Source: an uncultured Sphingopyxis sp.
Lineage (GTDB): Bacteria > Pseudomonadota > Alphaproteobacteria > Sphingomonadales > Sphingomonadaceae
Direction: 5' to 3'
Length of the DNA: 11,494 nt
NCBI GenBank assembly: GCA_937957805.1
Contig: CALFXW010000104.1
Span: forward strand, 1 to 11,494
Shown: piece after piece, positions 1 to 5,114 of the stretch
Layout: every line of letters starts with the position of its first letter
How positions within the stretch are numbered: position 1 is the first letter of the stretch
The notes under the pieces: generated by a model
The model's database searches: none
Told to the model about the DNA's origin: nothing
What the model saw: the letters and a program-made list of their open reading frames with translations, nothing else
Translations under genes and position numbers: made by a program

Positions 1-310
1 GATGAAAGCGGAATGCATCGCGCTTTTCAGACGGCATCTGCTGCCAATAAGCGCGCGCCGCTTCCAAAAGCGTGTAGGTGCCGACAATATTGGTTTCGAT
101 AAACGCCGCTGCCCCGTCAATCGAGCGGTCGACATGGCTTTCCGCTGCCAAATGCATTACCGCATCGGGCTTGTGCGCGGCCAGCACGCGGTCGAGTTCG
201 GCACGCAGGGCGGCCACGGCCGCCTCGCCCTGGGCGCGGTTGAAGACGTCGCGCACGGACAGCGCGCTGCCCTGCAGGGCGAGGTCGGCGGTGCGGCGCT
301 GGCGCTCCAT
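1..310 (-). pseudogene. rfbB: dTDP-glucose 4,6-dehydratase fragment, N-terminus missing
   Basis: Read on the minus strand, this stretch is open from an ATG at 310 to the window edge. From about position 205 leftwards it encodes an unmistakable RfbB segment, including HKPDAVMHLAAESHVDRS, then IDGAAAFIETNIVGTYTLLE and ARAYWQQMPSEKRDAFRFH. This is the NAD-binding SDR region that normally follows the Rossmann glycine motif. RfbB makes dTDP-4-keto-6-deoxyglucose from dTDP-glucose for dTDP-rhamnose synthesis in surface polysaccharides. The first 60-70 residues, with the GxxGxxG motif, are absent. In their place are about 35 residues (roughly 205-310) that I do not recognise, Ala/Arg-rich and higher in GC. 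The ATG at 310 is therefore unlikely to be a genuine start. The gene continues to the left of the window. It meets an RND pump fragment on the opposite strand, so this is a gene broken by rearrangement or a chimeric join. Confidence 0.75.
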
Positions 311-319
311 ATATGCCGT

Positions 320-745
320 ATGCCTTTGTCCATGCCCGTCTTTATCGGTATTTTGATGCTGCTCGGCATCGTCGCCAAAAACTCGATTTTGGTGGTCGAT
401 TTCGCGCTCGAAGAAATGAACAAGGGTATCGACAAGTTTGAGGCGATTTTGGACGCCGGGCGCAAACGCGCGCAGCCGATTGTGATGACCACAGTGGCGA
501 TGGTCGCGGGGATGGTGCCAACATCCTTGGCGCTGACCGGCGATGGCGCATGGCGCCAGCCAATGGGGGTGACGGTGATCGGCGGGCTGATCGTTTCGAC
601 CGTCCTTACGCTGCTTATTGTGCCGGCTGCCTTCAGCCTCGCGGTTGGTGCGGAAACCCGCTTTGGCCCATTGCTGCGTCGCTGGTTCCTCACCTATAAG
701 CCGGGGGATGAGGATAAGGGGCAAATCCCGCAACCCGCGGAATAA
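320..745 (+). pseudogene. C-terminal fragment of an RND (HAE1/AcrB-type) efflux permease
   Basis: The reading frame ending in TAA at 743-745 carries the last part of an RND inner-membrane drug/metal efflux pump. MPLSMPVFIGILMLLGIVAK starts at 320, followed by NSILVVDFALEEM, then AGRKRAQPIVMTTVAMVAGM and a final hydrophobic helix with GGLIVSTVLTLLIVPAAFSL. These match the last two or three transmembrane helices of AcrB-like proteins (about 140 of roughly 1,040 residues). RND-like sequence may reach back to about 284 (GGAALAL), but further upstream the frame is only the antisense of an rfbB fragment, so the open frame reaching position 2 is not a real protein. ATGs at 320 or 332 could be called as starts, but a product lacking the periplasmic domains and the proton-relay helix 4 could not pump. 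The C-terminus is normal and DUF445 follows after 3 nt, so the 3' neighbourhood looks native and only the 5' side is broken. Confidence 0.8.
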
Positions 746-748
746 GGC

Positions 749-2056
749 ATGGTCGCTGGGGGTGCGCCGCCGGTGACCCAGCCCCCATTGACCCAGCCAG
801 CGGTGCAGCTTGACCGATATGGCGTTGCCATCGCCACCCACGGCTGGAACATCCGCTGGGTGGCGAGCGGGCTGCTGGTCGTCATGGCCGCATTGTTCAT
901 CGGGACAACGCGTTTTGCCGACTTCCACCCCGCCATCGGCTTTGCACGCGCCTTTGCAGAGGCGGGGCTGGTCGGCGGTTTGGCCGACTGGTTCGCGGTA
1001 ACCGCGCTCTTTCGACACCCGATGGGGCTGCCCATCCCCCATACCGCGATCATCCCCGAAAACCGCGACCGCATTGCCGACACGCTGGCGCGGTTCATTC
1101 GCAAGAACTTCCTGATCCCCCGGCTGATTGCACTGCGCCTGCGCCACATCGACGTTGCGGGGGCAGTTGGTCGTTTTCTGGCCGAGCCGGAGGGGAGCGA
1201 GGGCCGGTTAAAGGCCGGGGCATCGCGCCTGATTGCCGATATGGTCGGCGCGCTGGATGAGGAACGGCTGGGCGGCATCGTCAAATCGGGGATTGCCGAC
1301 AGGCTGCGCCAGTTAAACCTTGCCCCCCTGCTCGGCCAAAGTCTGGACGCAGCAATGGCAGAGGGGCGGCACCAGCCGCTGATCGACGGCTTCGCCCAAT
1401 GGGCCGACAAGACATTGGGCAAAAATGACCATCTGATCCGCGATATGGTGCATGAACGCGCCAACAGCCTGTTGCGGCTGACGGGGCTGGATGAAAATAT
1501 CGCCAATGCGATTATCAACGGCCTGCACAAATTGCTCCACGACATGGCTGGAGACCCCGCGCACCCCCTGCGCCAGCGGGTGGAGGAGGGGCTGGCCGAA
1601 CTGGCGCGCGATTTGCAAAATAGGAAAAAAATGCGCCAGCAGGTCGATAAAATCCGCGACGAAATTTTGGACAATGCCGCCATCCGCGCATGGATCGACG
1701 GATTGTGGGAACAGGCGCGCGGGGCATTATTATCGGCGGCGCGCGACCCTGATTCCGCGCTGGCCGGCAAATTGGGCGAAAGCCTGCAACAATTGGGCGG
1801 TATGTTGGCAGAGGATGTGCGCATCAAACGCGCGCTCAACCGGCTGGCGCGCCGCTCCATCGCGGGGGCGGTCGATGCCTATGGCGACAGCGCGGTGCGG
1901 CTGATTTCGGACACGGTGCGCGGATGGAACAGCGCGACGCTGACCGACCGACTGGAACAAGTGGTGGGCGATGACCTGCAATATATCCGCATCAATGGCA
2001 CGCTGGTCGGTGGGCTGGTCGGGTTGGTGCTCCACACGATTGAACGGGCGATTTAG
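749..2056 (+). CDS. DUF445 family membrane protein (YjiN-like)
   Basis: A 435-residue protein of the DUF445 family. The family hallmark is clear at residues 76-91 (GGLADWFAVTALFRHP), followed by MGLPIPHTAIIP. One transmembrane helix is visible at about 35-53 and a second at the extreme C-terminus (about 417-432). Between them lies a long, charged, mostly helical region, which suggests a protein held in the membrane at both ends with a large soluble middle. The biochemical function of DUF445 proteins is not established, and nothing here adds to it. The ATG at 749 lies 3 nt after the stop of the RND fragment, with GGAATAAGG just upstream serving as a Shine-Dalgarno and giving likely translational coupling. 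Length is typical of the family and the frame is intact. It is convergent with the crotonase gene on the other strand, only 10 nt away. Confidence 0.85.
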   Translation: MVAGGAPPVTQPPLTQPAVQLDRYGVAIATHGWNIRWVASGLLVVMAALFIGTTRFADFHPAIGFARAFAEAGLVGGLADWFAVTALFRHPMGLPIPHTAIIPENRDRIADTLARFIRKNFLIPRLIALRLRHIDVAGAVGRFLAEPEGSEGRLKAGASRLIADMVGALDEERLGGIVKSGIADRLRQLNLAPLLGQSLDAAMAEGRHQPLIDGFAQWADKTLGKNDHLIRDMVHERANSLLRLTGLDENIANAIINGLHKLLHDMAGDPAHPLRQRVEEGLAELARDLQNRKKMRQQVDKIRDEILDNAAIRAWIDGLWEQARGALLSAARDPDSALAGKLGESLQQLGGMLAEDVRIKRALNRLARRSIAGAVDAYGDSAVRLISDTVRGWNSATLTDRLEQVVGDDLQYIRINGTLVGGLVGLVLHTIERAI

Positions 2057-2070
2057 GGTCTTGACCCTAA
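2053..2070. terminator. Perfect 8-bp palindrome holding both stop codons of a convergent gene pair
   Basis: TTAGGGTC-TT-GACCCTAA is a perfect inverted repeat. The TAG stop of the DUF445 gene (2054-2056) lies in the left arm and the TAG stop of the minus-strand crotonase (2067-2069) lies in the right arm. As RNA it would fold from either strand, more realistically as 7 bp with a CTTG loop. Neither side has a run of T, so it is not a textbook Rho-independent terminator. A bidirectional transcript-end hairpin is the simplest reading (inference). Confidence 0.45.
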
Positions 2071-2837
2071 GCCCCGATGAAATTGGCACCGCGCCGTTCA
2101 AAAACGCTCGCCACCCCCTCGGCATAATCGGCGGTCGCGCGCAATTTGGCCTGTTCGCCATGTTCGTGGTTTAACCGCTCGCGCACCGCATCGACCAGAC
2201 CGGTGCGCAATGTGGCGCGGGTGGCAAGCAGGGCGAGCGGCGCATTTTCGGCAATTTCCTGCGCCAGCGCGTGCGCGCCGTCCAGCGCACCGCCGCTTTC
2301 CGACAATCGGTCAATCAGGCCCCAATCGAGCACGTCGGCGGCCTTATATCGTGTCGATGTCAGGAACATCTGTTGCGCGCGCTGTATGCCAATCAGGCGC
2401 GGCAATGTCAGCGTCAGGGCAAAGCCGGGGTGGAAACCCAGCCGGGTGAAATTGGCGGCAAAGCGCGCTTCGGGCGCGGCAACGCGAAAATCGGCCGCAA
2501 CGGCGAGGCCCAGCCCCGCGCCAACCGCCGCCCCTTGCACCGCAGCAACCACCGGCTTTTTCGCCGCAAAAATGGGGATGGCGGCATCGTAAAATTCGCG
2601 GATCGGGTCGGCACCATCGCTGCCCATGCCGCCGGGGGTGGCAAGGTCGGCCCCGCCGCAAAAAACCCGCCCCGCACTCGCCAAAACCACCGCGCGCACC
2701 GCCATGTCAGCGTCGCAATCGGCCAGTGCGGCGGCAATGTCGGCCAGCATGCCAATCGTCGCATGGTTATGCGGCGGAGCGGCAAAGCAGATTTCGGCGA
2801 CATGGCCAGATTTGGTCAATTTTACCTTATGTTGCAT
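2067..2837 (-). CDS. Crotonase/enoyl-CoA hydratase family protein lacking both catalytic glutamates
   Basis: A crotonase-fold protein of about 256 residues. Visible landmarks are the first oxyanion-hole segment (SAGRVFCGGADL), the second (VQGAAVGAGLGLAVAADF), and ARFAANFTRLGFHPG. Family members hydrate, isomerise or cleave acyl-CoA thioesters. The two glutamates of classical enoyl-CoA hydratase (rat Glu144 and Glu164) correspond here to Gly110 and Phe130, so simple hydratase chemistry is doubtful; an isomerase, hydrolase or other crotonase reaction is possible. Start choice: GTG at 2846 abuts the upstream stop directly, but ATG at 2837 has a better-spaced AGGTGAGG, so I prefer 2837; the GTG would add three residues. 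It follows the acyl-CoA dehydrogenase with no gap and is surely cotranscribed with it. The substrate is unknown. Family is certain, reaction is not. Confidence 0.87.
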   Translation of the reverse strand: MQHKVKLTKSGHVAEICFAAPPHNHATIGMLADIAAALADCDADMAVRAVVLASAGRVFCGGADLATPGGMGSDGADPIREFYDAAIPIFAAKKPVVAAVQGAAVGAGLGLAVAADFRVAAPEARFAANFTRLGFHPGFALTLTLPRLIGIQRAQQMFLTSTRYKAADVLDWGLIDRLSESGGALDGAHALAQEIAENAPLALLATRATLRTGLVDAVRERLNHEHGEQAKLRATADYAEGVASVFERRGANFIGA

Positions 2838-2846
2838 CGCCCTCAC

Positions 2847-4016
2847 CTACCCCTTTGTCGCCATTAAATTGCGCGCCACCACCATCCGGTGCACCTCACT
2901 CGGCCCGTCATAAATCCGCATCGTGCGCACCCGTTGGGCGAGCAGGTGGAGCGGCAGTTCGCGCGTCATGCCCATCGCGCCGAAACATTGCATCGCATTG
3001 TCGATGATGCGCTGCGCCATTTCGGTTGCGCGGATTTTGAGCATCGAAATCTCGCTACGCACATCGCGCCCCTGGTCCAGTTTCCACGCGCAATCATATG
3101 CCATCAGGCGGGTGGCGTGGATGTCGATCGCCGCGTCCGCCACCCACCATTGCACCGCCTGCCGGTCGGACAAGGCTGTGCCAAAGGTCATGCGCTGGGG
3201 CGCATATTCGGCCATCATGTTGAGCGCGCGCTGCGCCGCGCCGATGCACCAGGCGGCAATTTCCATCCGCCTTGTGCCCAGCCGCAATTGCATCGGCGCA
3301 AAGCCGCCCCCTTCGGCACCCAGCAATTTCCAGCCCGCCACCCGACAATCGTCGAGCGCGACTTCATATGTCGTCTCACCCCCGATCATCGGTATCGCGC
3401 GCAAGACGTTGAACCCGGGGGTTGCCCGATCGACCAAAAATGCGGACAGGCCGCCGCGCCCTGCCCCGCCGGTGCGCGCCATCAAAATGGTGAAATCACA
3501 TTCATCGGCGCGGGTAATCCATATTTTGCGCCCGTTGATGATCCAGTCATCGCTGCCATCATCGGCGCGCACCGCGCGCGTCGTCATCCCGCTGGGGTCG
3601 GCACCCGCGCCCGGTTCCGATATGCCGATTGCCGACACCGTCTCCCCGCGCGCATAGGGGGCGAGATATGCGTCGCGCTGCGCGTCATTGACGCTCGCCG
3701 CCAGCATCCGCAAATTGGGGCTGTCGGGCGGCAGGACATATTTGGCGACCGTCCCGCCCAATGCTTCATTGACCGCGACCAGCGCGACGTGCGGCAAGTC
3801 ATGCCCGCCAAGTTCGGCAGGCGCGTCGAGCGACCACAGCCCCATATCACGGCTGACAGCGTCCAGCGCGGCGCGTTCGCCCGCCGTCAATTCGGGGTTT
3901 TCGCCCGCCGCCTCACGCGCCAGCACGGCGGTTTCAAGCGGCATTAAATGGTCGGCAACAAAGCGCTGCACCAATTCGGCCAGCATGCGATGTTCTTCGG
4001 CCAGTTCAAAATGCAT
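2847..4016 (-). CDS. Acyl-CoA dehydrogenase, ACAD10/11-like (catalytic Asp)
   Basis: A flavoprotein of 389 residues that introduces a 2,3-double bond into an acyl-CoA, passing electrons to ETF. The layout is that of the ACAD family: helical N-domain, the FAD/substrate motif ISEPGAGADPS at about 132-142, GRKIWIT at about 153-158, the FAD-binding QRMTFGTAL segment, and QCFGAMGMTRE near the C-terminus. Where medium-chain enzymes have the catalytic Glu in YEG, this one reads YDGPSEVHR with Asp370, as in the ACAD10/11 group, which has been linked to unusual (including hydroxylated) acyl-CoAs. ATG at 4016 is preferred over a TTG at 4040 because GGAGAGGGG lies at good distance. First gene of a two-gene operon with the crotonase at 2067-2837. 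Substrate is not predictable from the sequence. Confidence 0.9.
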   Translation of the reverse strand: MHFELAEEHRMLAELVQRFVADHLMPLETAVLAREAAGENPELTAGERAALDAVSRDMGLWSLDAPAELGGHDLPHVALVAVNEALGGTVAKYVLPPDSPNLRMLAASVNDAQRDAYLAPYARGETVSAIGISEPGAGADPSGMTTRAVRADDGSDDWIINGRKIWITRADECDFTILMARTGGAGRGGLSAFLVDRATPGFNVLRAIPMIGGETTYEVALDDCRVAGWKLLGAEGGGFAPMQLRLGTRRMEIAAWCIGAAQRALNMMAEYAPQRMTFGTALSDRQAVQWWVADAAIDIHATRLMAYDCAWKLDQGRDVRSEISMLKIRATEMAQRIIDNAMQCFGAMGMTRELPLHLLAQRVRTMRIYDGPSEVHRMVVARNLMATKG

Positions 4017-4061
4017 GGAACACCCCTCTCCACCCCGCAATGCACGACGGCGCGCCGCTTT

Positions 4062-4090
4062 GCTAGAGCGACGATCGGCAATTAATTCAA
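4062..4090 (-). promoter_or_regulatory. Possible promoter for the acyl-CoA dehydrogenase operon
   Basis: On the minus strand TTGAAT (4090-4085) and TCTAGC (4067-4062) are separated by 17 nt, placing a start site near 4055 and a leader of about 40 nt before the ATG at 4016. The -35 is a fair match and the -10 a weak one. No operator for a fatty-acid regulator is evident. The rest of the 4017-4145 gap holds the tandem repeat described separately. Confidence 0.3.
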
Positions 4091-4096
4091 TCGATT

Positions 4097-4124
4097 GGAA
4101 TTACGGTGTCGGAATTACGGTGTC
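4097..4124. repeat. Two tandem copies of a 14-bp repeat
   Basis: GGAATTACGGTGTC occurs twice back to back (4097-4110 and 4111-4124). The second copy runs on into CAGTTTACTAAATGCACC. It sits just beyond the 3' end of higA, between the toxin-antitoxin cassette and the dehydrogenase operon. It could mark the edge of the inserted cassette or be a remnant of a palindromic interspersed repeat; there is no open frame in it. Confidence 0.75.
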
Positions 4125-4145
4125 AGTTTACTAAATGCACCAAAC

Positions 4146-4454
4146 TCACGCCGCCTCCAGAACGGGTATTTTGTCCAGTGCGTCGCCCAGTTCGGCCTCC
4201 GCGATCTGCATGTCATACCGTGTTTGCAGGCTGATCCAGATATCGCCACCATTGCCGCACAGCTTACCAATTCGAAGCGCCATTTGCGCGGTTATAGGCT
4301 GCTTTTCATTGAGTATATCATACAGAGTCTGCCGCGAAATGCCCAAGAGGCGGGCAATTTCGGTCTTCGGACGACCAAGCGCGGGAAGCACATCCTCACG
4401 GAGCATCTCTCCAGGGTGAATGGGGCGAATGGCCCAGCGTCGTTTTTCAACCAT
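4146..4454 (-). CDS. higA: HigA-type antitoxin, XRE helix-turn-helix
   Basis: A 102-residue DNA-binding protein with the order typical of HigA/VapI antitoxins: the N-terminal IHPGEMLRED motif (about 12-20), an XRE helix-turn-helix at about 28-55 (TEIARLLGISRQTLYDIL), the ITAQMALRIGKL segment, and IWISLQTRYD at 72-81. HigA binds and neutralises the HigB nuclease and represses the operon by binding near its promoter. The ATG at 4454 overlaps the TGA of higB by one base (TGATG), and AGAGGA lies about 9 nt upstream inside higB, so the two are translationally coupled. The toxin-first order is the usual one for higBA. GC is visibly lower than in flanking genes, consistent with horizontal acquisition. 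Both genes look intact, so the module is probably functional. Confidence 0.92.
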   Translation of the reverse strand: MVEKRRWAIRPIHPGEMLREDVLPALGRPKTEIARLLGISRQTLYDILNEKQPITAQMALRIGKLCGNGGDIWISLQTRYDMQIAEAELGDALDKIPVLEAA

Positions 4455-4732
4455 CAGTGATAATCCTCTAAATCAACATCGACAGCATCTTCGCCATCCC
4501 AGCCAAATGTGACCCGCCAATTTCCCGATGCATCGACTGCGTATCGGCCTTTGTCCTTCCCCTTCAATCCGTGGAATCGGAGACCGGGGATGTTCATATC
4601 CTCAGGCAGCCTTGCCGAATCGAGCGCAATCACAATGCGCTCAATACGACCGATATTGGGCACACTGAATTTTGAAGCATCGCCCTGCTCAACAAATCTT
4701 CGCAAGGCTTTGCTTCGGTAAGTGCGGATCAT
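4454..4732 (-). CDS. higB: HigB/RelE-family toxin
   Basis: A small RelE-superfamily protein of 92 residues matching HigB: LRFHGLKGKDKGRYAV at 51-66, NWRVTFGWDG at 71-80, and a C-terminal DVDLEDYH ending in His92. HigB toxins cleave mRNA on the ribosome; conserved basic and His residues near the C-terminal half form the active surface in the family. It is cotranscribed with higA, which starts inside its stop codon. There is no clear Shine-Dalgarno before the ATG at 4732. The candidate promoter (4741-4767) would start transcription within a few bases of the ATG, so the message may be leaderless or nearly so (inference). No truncation or missing segment is evident compared with the family length of about 92 residues. 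Confidence 0.92.
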   Translation of the reverse strand: MIRTYRSKALRRFVEQGDASKFSVPNIGRIERIVIALDSARLPEDMNIPGLRFHGLKGKDKGRYAVDASGNWRVTFGWDGEDAVDVDLEDYH

Positions 4733-4783
4733 GAGTGTCTGGTATCAGCTTACACATGCGTCGTCAAGCATTGGCTGACACTC
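4733..4783. repeat. Inverted repeat around the higBA promoter
   Basis: GAGTGTC (4733-4739) and GACACTC (4777-4783) are exact inverted copies that bracket the candidate higB promoter. HigA proteins bind inverted repeats at their own promoter, so this pair is a possible operator. The wide spacing (37 nt between arms) is larger than that of a single dimer site, so it could instead be two half-sites or chance. Confidence 0.35.
4741..4767 (-). promoter_or_regulatory. Candidate higBA promoter
   Basis: On the minus strand TTGACG (4767-4762) is followed after 15 nt by GATACC (4746-4741). The -35 is good, the -10 weak and the spacing short. A start site here would fall near 4734, two bases from the higB ATG. 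The box is enclosed by the 4733-4783 inverted repeat, consistent with autorepression by HigA. Confidence 0.35.
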
Positions 4784-4889
4784 TGCTCAATCCCGCTACC
4801 CATCGCCCGCGCCGATAATGGTTCGCGGTCATGTTTCGGCGGCAGACGGAAAAGGCTGCGAAGTCGAAATAGATTTAAGGGAAATTTGG

Positions 4890-4960
4890 ATCCCCGGCGA
4901 GGACTCGAACCTCGATTGACGGAGTCAGAGTCCGCTCTCTTACCATTAGAGGACCGGGGA
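4890..4960 (-). tRNA. tRNA-Gln (anticodon CUG)
   Basis: A full cloverleaf of 71 nt can be folded on the minus strand. The acceptor stem is TCCCCGG with CCGGGGA; the D stem is CTCT/AGAG around AATGGTA. The anticodon stem GCGGA/TCCGT carries loop CTCTGAC, giving anticodon CTG. A four-base variable region follows, and the T arm is CGAGG-TTCGAGT-CCTCG. The discriminator base is T and CCA is not encoded. It decodes CAG. The gene starts about 10 nt after a strong -10 box. No integrase gene or repeated 3' end lies nearby, so it is not visibly used as an attachment site. Confidence 0.95.
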
Positions 4961-4970
4961 ATGTCGGCGC

Positions 4971-4999
4971 GCTCTATCCAGCGCCCGTGGCGGAGTCAA
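4971..4999 (-). promoter_or_regulatory. Promoter of tRNA-Gln
   Basis: On the minus strand TTGACT (4999-4994) and TAGAGC (4976-4971) are separated by exactly 17 nt. The -10 ends 10 nt before the tRNA 5' end at 4960, which fits a very short leader. TAGAGC-like -10 boxes are common in sphingomonad promoters. It is the best promoter match in the window. Confidence 0.65.
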
Positions 5000-5018
5000 G
5001 TTACGCTGCATCTGGCGC

Positions 5019-5046
5019 TTGCCCTTATTTTTCCCCGCGCTAGAGA
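5019..5046 (+). promoter_or_regulatory. Probable promoter of the ferredoxin-NADP reductase gene
   Basis: TTGCCC (5019-5024) and TAGAGA (5041-5046), 16 nt apart, predict a start near 5053 and a leader of about 60 nt. It is divergent from the tRNA-Gln promoter, with the two -35 boxes about 20 nt apart. Confidence 0.4.
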
Positions 5047-5053
5047 TGGCGGC

Positions 5054-5086
5054 GGAGCGTCGCTCCCCCGGCAATAGGGGGCCGGG
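5054..5086 (+). promoter_or_regulatory. Two contiguous hairpins in the reductase 5' leader
   Basis: GGAGCG-T-CGCTCC (5054-5066; realistically a 5-bp stem with a GTC loop) abuts CCCGGC-AATAGGGG-GCCGGG (5067-5086). Together they fill the first half of the predicted leader. The Shine-Dalgarno AAGGGGG (5102-5108) lies outside. No U run follows, so they are not a terminator; they may stabilise the message or regulate it. No known riboswitch pattern is recognised. Confidence 0.4.
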
Positions 5087-5114
5087 TAAGGCCAATAGGT
5101 CAAGGGGGTATTGG

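Noticed and set aside
2..745. A single 247-residue plus-strand protein with an RND-like C-terminus
   Set aside because: The first ~90 codons are the antisense of a clear rfbB coding stretch and resemble no protein; only the part from about 284-320 onward is RND.
694..1860. Long minus-strand open frame (388 codons)
   Set aside because: It is the antisense of the intact DUF445 gene. Ser/Arg/Ala-rich composition without any recognisable domain is typical of shadow frames in high-GC DNA.
2889..3947. Plus-strand open frame of 352 codons
   Set aside because: Antisense to the acyl-CoA dehydrogenase, whose motifs are all intact; His/Arg/Gln-rich with no fold signature.
4890..4960. tRNA-Gln as an integration site for a genomic island that includes higBA
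   Set aside because: No integrase, no second copy of the tRNA 3' end, and higBA lies downstream with its own different flanking repeats.
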